Shown: one piece after another, positions 56,450 to 64,000 of the stretch | Position numbering within the stretch: the stretch's first letter is position 1 | Layout of the letters: each line of letters begins with the position of its first letter | Translations under genes and position numbers: made by a program | Origin: Eubacteriales bacterium | Lineage (GTDB): Bacteria; Bacillota; Clostridia; Lachnospirales; Lachnospiraceae | NCBI GenBank assembly: GCA_030533235.1 | Contig: JAUNJN010000003.1 | Span: forward strand, 48,666-112,665 | Direction of reading: 5' to 3' | Length of the DNA: 64,000 nt | Notes under the pieces: generated by a model | What the model saw: only the letters and a program-made list of their open reading frames with translations | The model's database searches: none | What the model was told of the DNA's origin: nothing

Positions 56450-56633
56450 TGAGAATCTGTATCTCCTTCTCCATTGTCTGTAAATAATCCCTGCAGGCAG
56501 TCGATAGCTTTACACCTTCCGAATAAAGCTCCATCGATTCCTTAAGACTTGTTTCCGGATTTTCCAGTGCCGCATGAATTTCTTCGATTCGGGCAAATGC
56601 ATCCTCTATAATAAATTGTTTTTCTTCGTTCAT
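56439..56633 (-). CDS. xseB: Exodeoxyribonuclease VII small subunit
   Basis: 64 aa helical-hairpin protein with FARIEEIHAALENPETSLKE and ESMELYSEGVKL, the XseB pattern. It binds the C-terminal arm of XseA, with which it overlaps by 4 bases. Confidence 0.94.
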   Translation of the reverse strand: MNEEKQFIIEDAFARIEEIHAALENPETSLKESMELYSEGVKLSTACRDYLQTMEKEIQILNEV

Positions 56634-57835
56634 AATATCTCCTTTGCATCAACATCCGATACCGTTGCGTAAATCTTACCGGACTGAACCGTTACGATAA
56701 TCTGCTCTCCGACCCTGACCTTTGCAACATCAGAAAGTGGTTTTCCGTCTGCCTCCACGTATCCAAAACCATTCGTCAGCTTTGCGGTTGGTGATGCACC
56801 ATCCAAGCGTGTCGCAAGCAACATAAAGCGATGCTTCATCGCGTCAAATTTACGATTCATGGAGTTCTGAATACTGTCATACAGGCTTGCAAGATACTGC
56901 TTTTGCTGCTCAAGCCTCGCAACCGGATTAGCTGTTGCAAGCTTCGTATCCAATGTTATCAAGCTTGCCTTCGCAAGGGCAAGCTTATTATCCATACAAT
57001 TGGCAAGAGCTCGCTCCATTCCTCGAAGTCGCTCCATCGTATGACTCATATCGGGAATTGCCAGCTCACAGGCAGCAGACGGTGTCGGTGCACGCAAATC
57101 CGCTGCATAGTCAGATAGTGTTATATCAACCTCATGTCCGACCCCCGAAACAATCGGCGTCTGAGCCGCATAGATTGCCCGAACAACCTTTTCCTCATTA
57201 AAAGCCCAAAGTTCCTCTATAGAACCTCCTCCACGACCGATGATAATCGTATCAACACCCAGTTGATCCAATACCTGGATGCCGCGTACAATCGTATCAG
57301 CAGCTCCCTCACCCTGCACCTTTGCCGGATATAAAATAAGCTGCACATACGGATTTCGCCTGCGTGCAACATTCATAATGTCCTGAATCGCCGCTCCGGT
57401 TTTGGCAGTGACGATCCCGACCTTTTTCGGATATTTTGGTATTGGTTTACGATTGTCCGGATCGAATAGGCCCTCCTCATTCAATTGATACTTTAGTCGT
57501 TCAAACTCCTCATAAAGTGCTCCAACTCCTTGCAGACGAATCGTTCTTGCATACAACTGATATCGCCCGTCTCGCTCAAACACGCCAACATTGCCCGTAA
57601 CAATAACTGACTGACCATTCTCAAGTCGAAACTTAAGACCTGCATCTGCATCACTTTGAAACATCATTGCGGGAATTGAACCTGTCGCATCCTTCAAAGA
57701 AAAATAAATGTGCCCCAGGCTATGATACTTGCAATTTGAAACTTCCCCTTGAATACTCAAATTACGCAGCATATAATCCTGGGTAATAATATTTTTGATA
57801 TATTTATTAACTTGTCCAACAGAATAAACAGCCAT
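56630..57835 (-). CDS. xseA: Exodeoxyribonuclease VII large subunit
   Basis: 401 aa. An N-terminal OB-fold (SIQGEVSNCKYHSLGHIYFSLKDA) and a catalytic region with GIVTAKTGAAIQDI, GGGSIEELWAFNEE, VGHEVDITLSDYAAD and APTPSAA. The C-terminal coiled coil binds XseB. Digests single-stranded DNA. It begins 1 base after nusB. Confidence 0.96.
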   Translation of the reverse strand: MAVYSVGQVNKYIKNIITQDYMLRNLSIQGEVSNCKYHSLGHIYFSLKDATGSIPAMMFQSDADAGLKFRLENGQSVIVTGNVGVFERDGRYQLYARTIRLQGVGALYEEFERLKYQLNEEGLFDPDNRKPIPKYPKKVGIVTAKTGAAIQDIMNVARRRNPYVQLILYPAKVQGEGAADTIVRGIQVLDQLGVDTIIIGRGGGSIEELWAFNEEKVVRAIYAAQTPIVSGVGHEVDITLSDYAADLRAPTPSAACELAIPDMSHTMERLRGMERALANCMDNKLALAKASLITLDTKLATANPVARLEQQKQYLASLYDSIQNSMNRKFDAMKHRFMLLATRLDGASPTAKLTNGFGYVEADGKPLSDVAKVRVGEQIIVTVQSGKIYATVSDVDAKEIL

Positions 57836-57836
57836 A

Positions 57837-58238
57837 CTACTCTACCGAAACCTTTGCCAACAGTCCGTTAATAAAGCTTCTGGCATCCTCGCTGCAATAT
57901 ATCTTGGCAAGTTCCAATGCCTCATTAATCGCAACCTTATACGGAACATCCTCATCGTATTTCATCTCATAAATTGCAAGACGCAGCAATGCAAGCTCAG
58001 CCTTACCGATTCGACGAATATTCCACCCATCCGAAACGCGCATAATTTCCTCATCGATGTCTTCTATTAGCGTGAGAATCTTCCCCGACTTATCTACAAT
58101 ATAGGTCTCGTCCTCCGGGGTCAGATTCTCAATTTCACTAACAGAAAAACCAATCTGCTCCATCATTTCGTCTTTGCTGTTAAATTCTACCCTAAAAATA
58201 ATACGAAAAATCTGCTCTCTAAGCGCTCTTCTAGTCAT
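57837..58238 (-). CDS. nusB: Transcription antitermination factor NusB
   Basis: 133 aa. Starts TRRALREQIFRIIFRVEFNS and ends with the NusB C-terminal signature VPYKVAINEALELAKIY and FINGLLAKV. Acts with NusE on boxA in rRNA antitermination. Follows the Asp23/Gls24 gene by 23 bases. Confidence 0.95.
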   Translation of the reverse strand: MTRRALREQIFRIIFRVEFNSKDEMMEQIGFSVSEIENLTPEDETYIVDKSGKILTLIEDIDEEIMRVSDGWNIRRIGKAELALLRLAIYEMKYDEDVPYKVAINEALELAKIYCSEDARSFINGLLAKVSVE

Positions 58239-58261
58239 GTTACAACCTGCCTTTTTGCTCT

Positions 58262-58603
58262 TTATTGTGCGTACTTAATGCCGGAAACCATAACATTCAC
58301 CTTCTGTACATGCAATCCTGTCATGTTCTCGATTGCCTGCGCAACCTTAAGCTGAACCTCCTCGGAAACCTTCTTTATACTATTTCCATACTCTAACTCA
58401 AGTGAAACATCAACAATCACACTTCCTGCTGATATCGCAATTCTTACGCCACTTGCCAAATTCTTTTTGCCAAGCTTACTTACTAAATCCTTTGACATGT
58501 TACCTGTCAATCTCGATACGCCTTCAACTTCTATTGCAGCAATTCCGGCAATGGAAGCCACAACATCATCTGCAATCCGAATATTGTTCGTTATTTCTGC
58601 CAT
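58262..58603 (-). CDS. Asp23/Gls24 (YloU-like) family protein
   Basis: 113 aa. The family features are VVASIAGIAAIEVEGVSRL, VIVDVSLELEYG and a terminal region with VQKVNVMVSGI. These small proteins are linked to envelope stress in Gram-positives; the exact role of the YloU/YqhY group is open, with a proposed connection to acetyl-CoA carboxylase. It is first in the operon running through nusB to recN. Confidence 0.9.
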   Translation of the reverse strand: MAEITNNIRIADDVVASIAGIAAIEVEGVSRLTGNMSKDLVSKLGKKNLASGVRIAISAGSVIVDVSLELEYGNSIKKVSEEVQLKVAQAIENMTGLHVQKVNVMVSGIKYAQ

Positions 58604-58640
58604 TCAAACATGCCTCCTTTATCAACCAATAGTTACTGTA

Positions 58641-58669
58641 ATTATACCCAATTTTATACGATAATGCAA
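58641..58669 (-). promoter_or_regulatory. Promoter of the Asp23-nusB-xse-isp-dxs-recN operon
   Basis: Minus-strand TTGCAT (58669-58664), 17-base spacer, TATAAT (58646-58641), 37 bases before the first ATG. Confidence 0.75.
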
Positions 58670-58713
58670 TATACAGAGGCTATTATTCCCGATATGTGAC
58701 TGATTTTACATTA

Positions 58714-59406
58714 TCAGTCATCGATTTGCGTAATGACAATTTGATCGACCGTGCATCCGGTCTTTCTGCATACAATATCCTCGACCTGTGCACGCTGTAC
58801 ATCAGAAAGTATTTCTCCGCCAAGTGCAACATCAACCGTTTCCTCTCCAATTGACACAATTACATTTGTGAATCCTTTCGCAAGCAACATAGTTTCTGCC
58901 TCGGATTCCTTTTCCATATCATCAATCAGCTTCATGTATGCGTCCGTTGCCGACTGCACCGCAGCCTCATCCATACCATCACTATTCATAATTTCCAAAT
59001 AATATTCCTTTGATTTTGAACGTACCTGTTCCCGATTCAGCTTGATTGCTGCCGCAGAAAGCGCAGGATTTGTTGAGGTCAGCACCGCCTCCCCAATACT
59101 ATCCTCATCGGAGTTAAGTTCGATATGCTCTGCCTCCTCAATGTCATTATAATATACCTCTCCCGCTGTCTCCTCCTGTTCCAATCCAACAAATGCAGAT
59201 TCCGTTGCCTTAGAATCCTGTGGTGTCGCAGTTCCATCCGCAAGGTCTAACCGGTTTCCCGAAAAATTTATGTACCCTGCCACTCCAAGCAACACTGTTA
59301 ACGCTGCAATAATAATCTGATTTTTTTTAACAATCCTGCTACCCTTTGGTACATCCTCCTTCTTATGACTATCGTTTACAACATGCTCCTGTTTACTATT
59401 TCTCAT
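58714..59406 (-). CDS. spoIIIAH: Stage III sporulation protein AH
   Basis: 230 aa. Membrane helix at about 28-46 (IIIAALTVLLGVAGYINF), a Glu-rich linker, then the C-terminal YscJ/FliF-like ring-building domain (from about 125) with EYYLEIMNSDGMDEA and AKGFTNVIVSIG. It is the mother-cell ring component that binds forespore SpoIIQ. An 8-bp inverted repeat (TGACTGAT/ATCAGTCA, 58697-58720) covers the stop codon, but no T-tract follows. Confidence 0.93.
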   Translation of the reverse strand: MRNSKQEHVVNDSHKKEDVPKGSRIVKKNQIIIAALTVLLGVAGYINFSGNRLDLADGTATPQDSKATESAFVGLEQEETAGEVYYNDIEEAEHIELNSDEDSIGEAVLTSTNPALSAAAIKLNREQVRSKSKEYYLEIMNSDGMDEAAVQSATDAYMKLIDDMEKESEAETMLLAKGFTNVIVSIGEETVDVALGGEILSDVQRAQVEDIVCRKTGCTVDQIVITQIDD

Positions 59407-59426
59407 AGAACAAAGCTGCCTCCTAC

Positions 59427-59846
59427 TTATTTCTTAATCATGACCGCCACCTTATGTGCCGGCAAATCAAATAATGCACATACAGCAAAAGTTATATCCG
59501 ATACCGCTTCGGGTTCCTTCACCTGTGCAACAACCAGCACTCCATCAACCTTTGCCTGTTGCTCCTTGCTCCCATATAGATAGCTCTCCTCAAAGCTCTC
59601 CGCAAGATGCACCATAACATCCATTGTCCCACTGCCATAGGAATGCTCTAAAATATTTTTCAGACGTTGCTCATAATAAGCAGCTTCATTTGCAGTATGT
59701 ATCGCAGTTTCCTCTGCTGACTGTGTTTGACTTGTATCACTCTTTGTCTTTCCAAATGGCATAACAACAACCAGCAGCAATACTCCAACTAACACAATTG
59801 AAACGAGCATGCTTATTTTATCCTTTTTCTTTTTTTCATTCTCCAT
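59427..59846 (-). CDS. spoIIIAG: Stage III sporulation protein AG
   Basis: 139 aa, shorter than the B. subtilis protein. One membrane helix at about 12-29, then a ring-building-motif domain with YEQRLKNILEHSYGSGTMDVM and a C-terminal FAVCALFDLPAHKVAVM. It forms the large ring of the SpoIIIA channel in the outer forespore membrane. Confidence 0.92.
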   Translation of the reverse strand: MENEKKKKDKISMLVSIVLVGVLLLVVVMPFGKTKSDTSQTQSAEETAIHTANEAAYYEQRLKNILEHSYGSGTMDVMVHLAESFEESYLYGSKEQQAKVDGVLVVAQVKEPEAVSDITFAVCALFDLPAHKVAVMIKK

Positions 59847-59850
59847 ACCA

Positions 59851-60318
59851 TCACCGTCTTACTATATATATACGAGCATCCTCCAAATTATAGACTTTCG
59901 AAATAAGCTTTTTTATGGTAATATCATCCGACTTTTCCGAATTTGTTAAAAAAACAGTAGTCTTTACACATCCACCTGACTTGTCTGTCAACACCTCCAC
60001 ACGTTCAACATTAATATTAGCTTCCATAAGGGTGATCCGTATTCCCTCGGATATACCCATTTCGTAGTAGTTATACATATTATCATAGAAATGATTTCCG
60101 GAAATATGTTCCATATCTCGTTCCATTTCTGCCACAAAACTATTTATATTGCCGCTCCCCAAACGAAAAATATATTGGATTGGATTCGCTAAAAGCATAA
60201 TAACCATCAGACCTGAAAAAAAACGGATATAACGCTTATAGTTTTCATTCGGTGCAAAATTGATGACAACCCCTGACAAAATCAGGTAGAGAATCATGCT
60301 CTTCATCCATCCAAACAA
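59851..60318 (-). CDS. spoIIIAF: Stage III sporulation protein AF
   Basis: 155 aa. Two N-terminal membrane helices (about 6-24 and 33-52; the second reads FFSGLMVIMLLANPI) and a small soluble domain ending in KLISKVYNLEDARIYIV. Its position between spoIIIAE and spoIIIAG is decisive. Confidence 0.92.
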   Translation of the reverse strand: MFGWMKSMILYLILSGVVINFAPNENYKRYIRFFSGLMVIMLLANPIQYIFRLGSGNINSFVAEMERDMEHISGNHFYDNMYNYYEMGISEGIRITLMEANINVERVEVLTDKSGGCVKTTVFLTNSEKSDDITIKKLISKVYNLEDARIYIVRR

Positions 60319-60323
60319 GATAC

Positions 60324-61493
60324 TTACCCCCCGCTGCTTACATATGCCATAATTGCGATGGTCAGCACAAACAGTACAACAGCACTTCCCATTGCCTGTA
60401 ACAAAAGCTTCATGCCCATAGCAAGTGACTCCACACCTTCTACATATCGTTTCTCGCCAATCGGCTGGATGATAACTGCGGTCAGTCTGGCTGTCACCAT
60501 CATAAGAAACGCCTTAACTACCGGTATCAGCAAAAAAAATAATATTATCACAATTCCGGCGATTCCGATACAATTTTTTATGATTACCCCTGCACCTAAA
60601 AATGTCCCCGTTAATACCGATACAATCCCCCCACCCGGCACAGAGGCAATCACTTTGCTGATGGCACGTTTGCCAATCACATCCATTTGTGGCTCCAACA
60701 AGCTTTTGATAATATTTAACCCCGCCACAAACACAACTATTGACTTAAGCATCCACCCAACCATACTGCGGATAAGTGTACATAGCTTTGAAAAACTATC
60801 CTCTTTATTAAGATGATTCACTAACGACACAATAACGTAAAACTGAATCATCGGTAAAATAAATCGTAAAATCAAAACCTGAACTATCCATATCCCGACC
60901 ATAATCACTTCATACATTCCTGCAGATGTTGCGAGATGTCCTATATAATTCATCGCAAGCGCATATACCGGAACAAAAATCTGAACAAGTGTAAGCAGAT
61001 GCTCCAATGCACTTCGTACCATTTCAAGCATAAGCGAAAACGAGGTTAACATAAGTGAAGTCATAATAAGATAAGATACATAAAATCCATTCTCACTGAT
61101 AAACCCACTGCCAAAGGATACCGAAAGATTTACAAACACCGAGCCAAGCAAAGCAACAGCTATCAGCTGTACCATAAAGATTCGATTGCCGGATACATCC
61201 GCAAACAAATAACCCTTTACAAGCTCAATGATTAGATTCCATATTTCAGTTCCATTTCCCTGACGAATTGATTCGACCAGCGCCTGAAAACTTATTTGAA
61301 AGGAAAACCCTTGTTTTTTTAGCGTTTCCTCTACATGTTTTAACTGCAAAGTATCATAAATTTGCTCATAGGCAAGCTGCTCTTCATAATCAGATAAATA
61401 ATCACTGTCTGATGTTTCCTCCTCCGGTTCCCTCCATGCAAATACATTTACTAGACCATACAATAATAGAATTGTCCGATAAACGATTGGCAT
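60324..61493 (-). CDS. spoIIIAE: Stage III sporulation protein AE
   Basis: 389 aa polytopic membrane protein with a signal sequence, a soluble first ~70 residues and about eight helices. Family-typical GKRAISKVIASVPGGGIVSVLTG lies in the C-terminal half. Component of the mother-cell feeding channel. Confidence 0.95.
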   Translation of the reverse strand: MPIVYRTILLLYGLVNVFAWREPEEETSDSDYLSDYEEQLAYEQIYDTLQLKHVEETLKKQGFSFQISFQALVESIRQGNGTEIWNLIIELVKGYLFADVSGNRIFMVQLIAVALLGSVFVNLSVSFGSGFISENGFYVSYLIMTSLMLTSFSLMLEMVRSALEHLLTLVQIFVPVYALAMNYIGHLATSAGMYEVIMVGIWIVQVLILRFILPMIQFYVIVSLVNHLNKEDSFSKLCTLIRSMVGWMLKSIVVFVAGLNIIKSLLEPQMDVIGKRAISKVIASVPGGGIVSVLTGTFLGAGVIIKNCIGIAGIVIILFFLLIPVVKAFLMMVTARLTAVIIQPIGEKRYVEGVESLAMGMKLLLQAMGSAVVLFVLTIAIMAYVSSGG

Positions 61494-61520
61494 ATTAGAG
61501 CCTCCAAATTAACCTATTTG

Positions 61521-61904
61521 TTACAAAAGGCCGATAATCGTATCTACAACCTGCATCAAAACAGGCATGGATACCATCAGCATCGTAAGTTTTCCAAACA
61601 ATTCAATCTGTGATGAAATTGCCTGATATCCAGCGTCCTTGCTAATTCCGGCTGCAAACTCACATATGTACGCAATTCCAAGTAGCTTTAACAGTATTTC
61701 TAAATACAGCTTGTCCACATGAATATAATTGTAAATCCGTTTCACAGCCGAAAGGATTGTCCGAATTCGTCCAACACATAGTCCAATAATCGTTAAACAT
61801 ATTGCCACACTGACAAGACTACTGATTTCCGGACTTTTCCCCTTCAGACATAATGCAAGTACAATCGCAATGACAAAAAGTGCCATAATGATACCAATTT
61901 GCAT
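61521..61904 (-). CDS. spoIIIAD: Stage III sporulation protein AD
   Basis: 127 aa with four hydrophobic helices and the typical YLEILLKLLGIAYICEFAAG and KDAGYQAISSQIELFGKL, the region shared with SpoIIIAC. Membrane part of the SpoIIIA complex. Confidence 0.95.
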   Translation of the reverse strand: MQIGIIMALFVIAIVLALCLKGKSPEISSLVSVAICLTIIGLCVGRIRTILSAVKRIYNYIHVDKLYLEILLKLLGIAYICEFAAGISKDAGYQAISSQIELFGKLTMLMVSMPVLMQVVDTIIGLL

Positions 61905-61924
61905 AAAAAACCGCCTTATAATTA

Positions 61925-62119
61925 TTAAATATTGAACAGATGATTAATATCCTGAAACAGGGAATATACATAAGGAATAATCCATGACAACACAATAATC
62001 AGTCCGGCCAGGCTTACCAAGTATGCCTGATCCTCCCTGCCCGAATGTTTTAAAATTTGATTAAGAAGCGATACAATGATGCCAACTGCACCAATTTTAA
62101 ATATTAGTTCAATTGTCAT
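61925..62119 (-). CDS. spoIIIAC: Stage III sporulation protein AC
   Basis: 64 aa, two membrane helices. Starts MTIELIFKIGAVGIIVS, 7 bases after AGGAGG; a longer in-frame reading into spoIIIAB is not a real start. Contains HSGREDQAYLVSLAG. The length matches the family. Confidence 0.95.
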   Translation of the reverse strand: MTIELIFKIGAVGIIVSLLNQILKHSGREDQAYLVSLAGLIIVLSWIIPYVYSLFQDINHLFNI

Positions 62120-62142
62120 ACCGATCCTCCTGTTCTGTATTA

Positions 62143-62664
62143 CTACAGCAAAATAATAACGAGCATCAACGCACCGACAGCACTTAATGTGACCGCTACC
62201 TTCGACCGATTTGCAAGATCTCTTGCTGCGTTTTGTCTTTCGCAACGTATAAGCTCAGTAACAAAAGACAACTCCGTAAGCTGCATTTCAAGATCCGAAC
62301 AACCAAGCGATGCTCCAAGCGACTCAATCATCAAAATATCATTTTGACTGAGGGAAGAGTTTTCCTTCAACATTTGTAAGGAGCTTGTCCAGATTTGCCC
62401 CGCTGCATCTGCATCTAATGACGAAAAATCATCCCGTAAACAGCACAGCCAATCCCGAAAAGGTTGTCCAAACCTCTCCATAACATGTCCAAATATCTCA
62501 CTCAGAATCGCATGTCGAAACTTAAGTTCTCCCGATATTGATTGAAGAATACGCTCCAGTTCCAATAATTCTTTCACTCTTTGTTTGCACCGCATTGCAT
62601 AGCCGATTCCATAGGCTGTTCCTCCCCCTATCACGCAGATGATTCCTAGGATCCTGCCGCACAT
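62143..62664 (-). CDS. spoIIIAB: Stage III sporulation protein AB
   Basis: 173 aa. N-terminal membrane helix, a helical domain resembling GspF-type secretion proteins (ELERILQSISGELKFR, LGASLGCSDLEMQL), and a second helix at the C-terminus. It overlaps spoIIIAA by 19 bases. Confidence 0.94.
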   Translation of the reverse strand: MCGRILGIICVIGGGTAYGIGYAMRCKQRVKELLELERILQSISGELKFRHAILSEIFGHVMERFGQPFRDWLCCLRDDFSSLDADAAGQIWTSSLQMLKENSSLSQNDILMIESLGASLGCSDLEMQLTELSFVTELIRCERQNAARDLANRSKVAVTLSAVGALMLVIILL

Positions 62665-63611
62665 AATGATTGCATATATAGCGAATTGCCCCTCTCATCA
62701 AAAATACTTTCCACACTACCTACACCATGACTTTTCCCAAGCAATACATATCGGTCAAACATTTTTTCCTCCAAGAGCTTTCGAAGTACCGGTTTCGTCC
62801 GTAAATCATCTATAGATTCTCCATGTACGGTTGCCAAAATCCCACATCCACAACGAATAATGTATGCGATTGCATCAATATCCTCCCGACTTCCAATCTC
62901 ATCGACCGCAATCACGCTCGGATTCATGGAACGAAGCAACATCAGCATCCCTTCTGCTTTCGGACAACAATCAAGAACATCCGTCCGCATGCCTATATCA
63001 TTTTGTGGCATTCCCTGATAACAGGCTGCAATTTCAGAGCGTTCATCCACAACTGCGACATTCCCCCCTTTGTAGCTTCCATATCCATCTGATAGCATAC
63101 GAACCAAATCACGTAAAAGTGTTGTTTTTCCACATCCGGGCGGAGAAATAATGAGTGTATGCAGCATACGATTCTTATGTATAATATATGGGAAAACAGA
63201 TATCCCGCATCCCTTCATCTGATGTGCAACACGAATATTCATAAAAGAAATATGACTCACACTCTTAATACTCCCATGTTCCATAATAACCTGTCCTGCC
63301 AGTCCGACACGATGGCCTCCCTGCACCGACAGAAATCCGCGACGAAGTTCCTCCTCATGCGCATACAACGAATAATCCGAAACAAGCTCCAACACAAGCT
63401 TTATTTCCTGTGGTGTAATTCGATAGGCCTCACTCATATCCAAAGTAAGTCCTCCCCACCGTCCAAGATAGTATTCTCCGTCATGAAACAACAGACAAAC
63501 CGGTGCACACACACGCAGGCGAATTTCCTCCAGCTCCTGCATTTTCTTTTCCATTGGTTGCAATAATGTTCGAAGCTTTGGTGGCAGGATCTTCATAATT
63601 GTATCCGTCAA
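62646..63611 (-). CDS. spoIIIAA: Stage III sporulation protein AA (secretion-type ATPase)
   Basis: 321 aa, starting at TTG 63611, which has AGGGG 7 bases upstream; the ATG five codons later is an alternative. Secretion-ATPase fold with Walker A in SPPGCGKTTLLRD, DERSEIAACYQG and Walker B in VIAVDEIG. Powers or assembles the SpoIIIA mother-cell/forespore channel. First gene of the operon. Confidence 0.96.
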   Translation of the reverse strand: MTDTIMKILPPKLRTLLQPMEKKMQELEEIRLRVCAPVCLLFHDGEYYLGRWGGLTLDMSEAYRITPQEIKLVLELVSDYSLYAHEEELRRGFLSVQGGHRVGLAGQVIMEHGSIKSVSHISFMNIRVAHQMKGCGISVFPYIIHKNRMLHTLIISPPGCGKTTLLRDLVRMLSDGYGSYKGGNVAVVDERSEIAACYQGMPQNDIGMRTDVLDCCPKAEGMLMLLRSMNPSVIAVDEIGSREDIDAIAYIIRCGCGILATVHGESIDDLRTKPVLRKLLEEKMFDRYVLLGKSHGVGSVESIFDERGNSLYMQSLCAAGS

Positions 63612-63629
63612 ATTGTCACCCCTAAATTA

Positions 63630-63658
63630 TATATATGTGGTAATTCCCAAATTATGAT
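63630..63658 (-). promoter_or_regulatory. Sigma-E-like promoter of the spoIIIA operon
   Basis: Minus-strand ATCATAAT (63658-63651), 13-base spacer, CATATATA (63637-63630), close to the sigma-E pattern GTCATATT/CATACAnT. It lies 19 bases before the TTG start. spoIIIA is sigma-E dependent in known sporulators. Confidence 0.55.
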
Positions 63659-63664
63659 TTGTTT

Positions 63665-63725
63665 TTTGAAAAAAATAATACAGCTATGTATATTAACGAA
63701 TAAATATGCATAGCTGTATTATTTT
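63665..63725 (-). terminator. Terminator of the Rpn-type gene
   Basis: Perfect 17-bp stem, 63672-63688 with 63709-63725 (core ATACAGCTATG/CATAGCTGTAT), followed on the minus strand by a run of seven T. Confidence 0.88.
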
Positions 63726-63756
63726 AACCTTCAATTGCAAATAGTAAATTTATGGT

Positions 63757-64000
63757 TTATCGACATGTCGACAAATGGATTTCTTGCATACACCGCTTTG
63801 CAATAGCTTCCATATCGTAATTCGGTGCATATTCGTTTGCGATTGCAATAATTCTTACAATGGTTTCCGGGTCTTCCTCTAGTGCATCTGCAATCTGCTC
63901 TACCGATTGTGATTTTTGAAGCTTGGTGCAGATTTGTTTGACAAGTATCAAAGCCTTCCCCTGCTGAACCCCTTCTTTGATTCCTACCTTGATTCCTTCC
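63757..64000 (-). CDS. Rpn-family recombination-promoting nuclease/putative transposase, C-terminal part
   Basis: Only the last ~80 codons are in the window; the start lies beyond 64000. The visible part reads EGIKVGIKEGVQQGKALI and then a helical tail with QSVEQIADALEEDPETIVRI. Rpn/PD-(D/E)XK transposase-like proteins commonly end in such Glu-Gly-Ile-Lys repeats and a helical tail. The nuclease domain itself cannot be checked. It stands directly upstream of the spoIIIA operon, separated by a strong terminator. Confidence 0.6.
   Translation of the reverse strand, partial: EGIKVGIKEGVQQGKALILVKQICTKLQKSQSVEQIADALEEDPETIVRIIAIANEYAPNYDMEAIAKRCMQEIHLSTCR

Noticed and set aside
58697-58720. Inverted repeat at the end of spoIIIAH as an intrinsic terminator
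   Set aside because: The 8-bp stem is perfect but no T-tract follows on the transcribed strand; kept only as a note in the spoIIIAH entry.
63755-63777. TGTCGACA palindrome resembling a Spo0A box before spoIIIA
   Set aside because: It lies within the coding end of the Rpn-type gene and over 100 bases upstream of the spoIIIA start, and the match to the box is partial.

Overview
The window reads as a chromosome segment of a motile, endospore-forming anaerobic Firmicute, most likely a Lachnospiraceae (Roseburia/Eubacterium/Butyrivibrio-like). Reasons are the complete spoIIIA operon, spo0A and spoIVB in the usual clostridial order, a butyrate-type CoA-transferase, CheX/CheV chemotaxis proteins, a DUF2520-type ketopantoate reductase and an AT-leaning composition. 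Nearly every gene lies on the minus strand. The exceptions are a tRNA-Gly, an HPr-like gene and a sporulation-type peptidoglycan-binding protein gene. No CRISPR array, insertion sequence or prophage was seen.

Layout from 1 to 64000, with operons transcribed right to left. (1) 1-4.1 kb: pantothenate/CoA operon panG-panB-panC-panD-coaBC, with coaBC cut by the window edge. (2) 4.2-8.4 kb: guaB with an unusual promoter and leader, cheX, and an LtaS-type synthase. (3) 8.5-12.4 kb: an accessory island next to tRNA-Gly. Its marks are three exact 18-bp copies of the tRNA 3' end, a duplicated ~120-bp structured element, and two apparent secreted-toxin/membrane-protein cassettes, one intact and one decayed. 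(4) 12.4-14.1 kb: a small radical SAM enzyme paired with a Cys-rich membrane protein, then HU. (5) 14.1-23.4 kb: CoA-transferase, auxin-efflux-type carrier, a 1450-residue propeller hybrid sensor whose H-box histidine is Asn, M18 aminopeptidase, and argD. (6) 23.5-28.7 kb: a response regulator/kinase pair with a lipoprotein and CheV, plus two further membrane or lipoproteins. (7) 28.7-32.5 kb: ylxM-ffh-rpsP-khpA-rimM-trmD. (8) 32.6-39.8 kb: a spore-type peptidoglycan-binding protein, a zinc-ribbon membrane protein, an ABC-F ATPase whose C-terminal coiled coil is out of frame at an A8 run, a transglutaminase/AraC/rhodanese cluster, and tRNA-Glu. (9) 39.8-45.6 kb: mtaB, a His-less HPr-like protein, an acetyltransferase with hisF-hisH behind a large charged membrane protein, and a low-complexity RYG-repeat protein. 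(10) 45.6-63.6 kb: the sporulation and housekeeping block with two tandem Spo0A proteins, galE, spoIVB, recN, argR, nadK, tlyA, dxs, ispA, xseB, xseA, nusB, an Asp23/Gls24 protein and spoIIIAH-AA. (11) The window ends in the C-terminus of an Rpn-type nuclease gene.

Biologically the window links central cofactor, purine and isoprenoid supply, the SRP/ribosome-maturation operon and the mother-cell side of sporulation. Accessory variation is concentrated at tRNA-Gly. The items most worth a second look are the tRNA-Gly island with its candidate type VII-like toxin cassettes, the radical SAM/Cys-rich pair, the Asn-818 hybrid sensor, the ABC-F homopolymer frameshift, the second Spo0A, and inverted repeats built around the guaB, tRNA-Glu and spo0A promoters. 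All functional calls come from reading the sequence; no database search was run.
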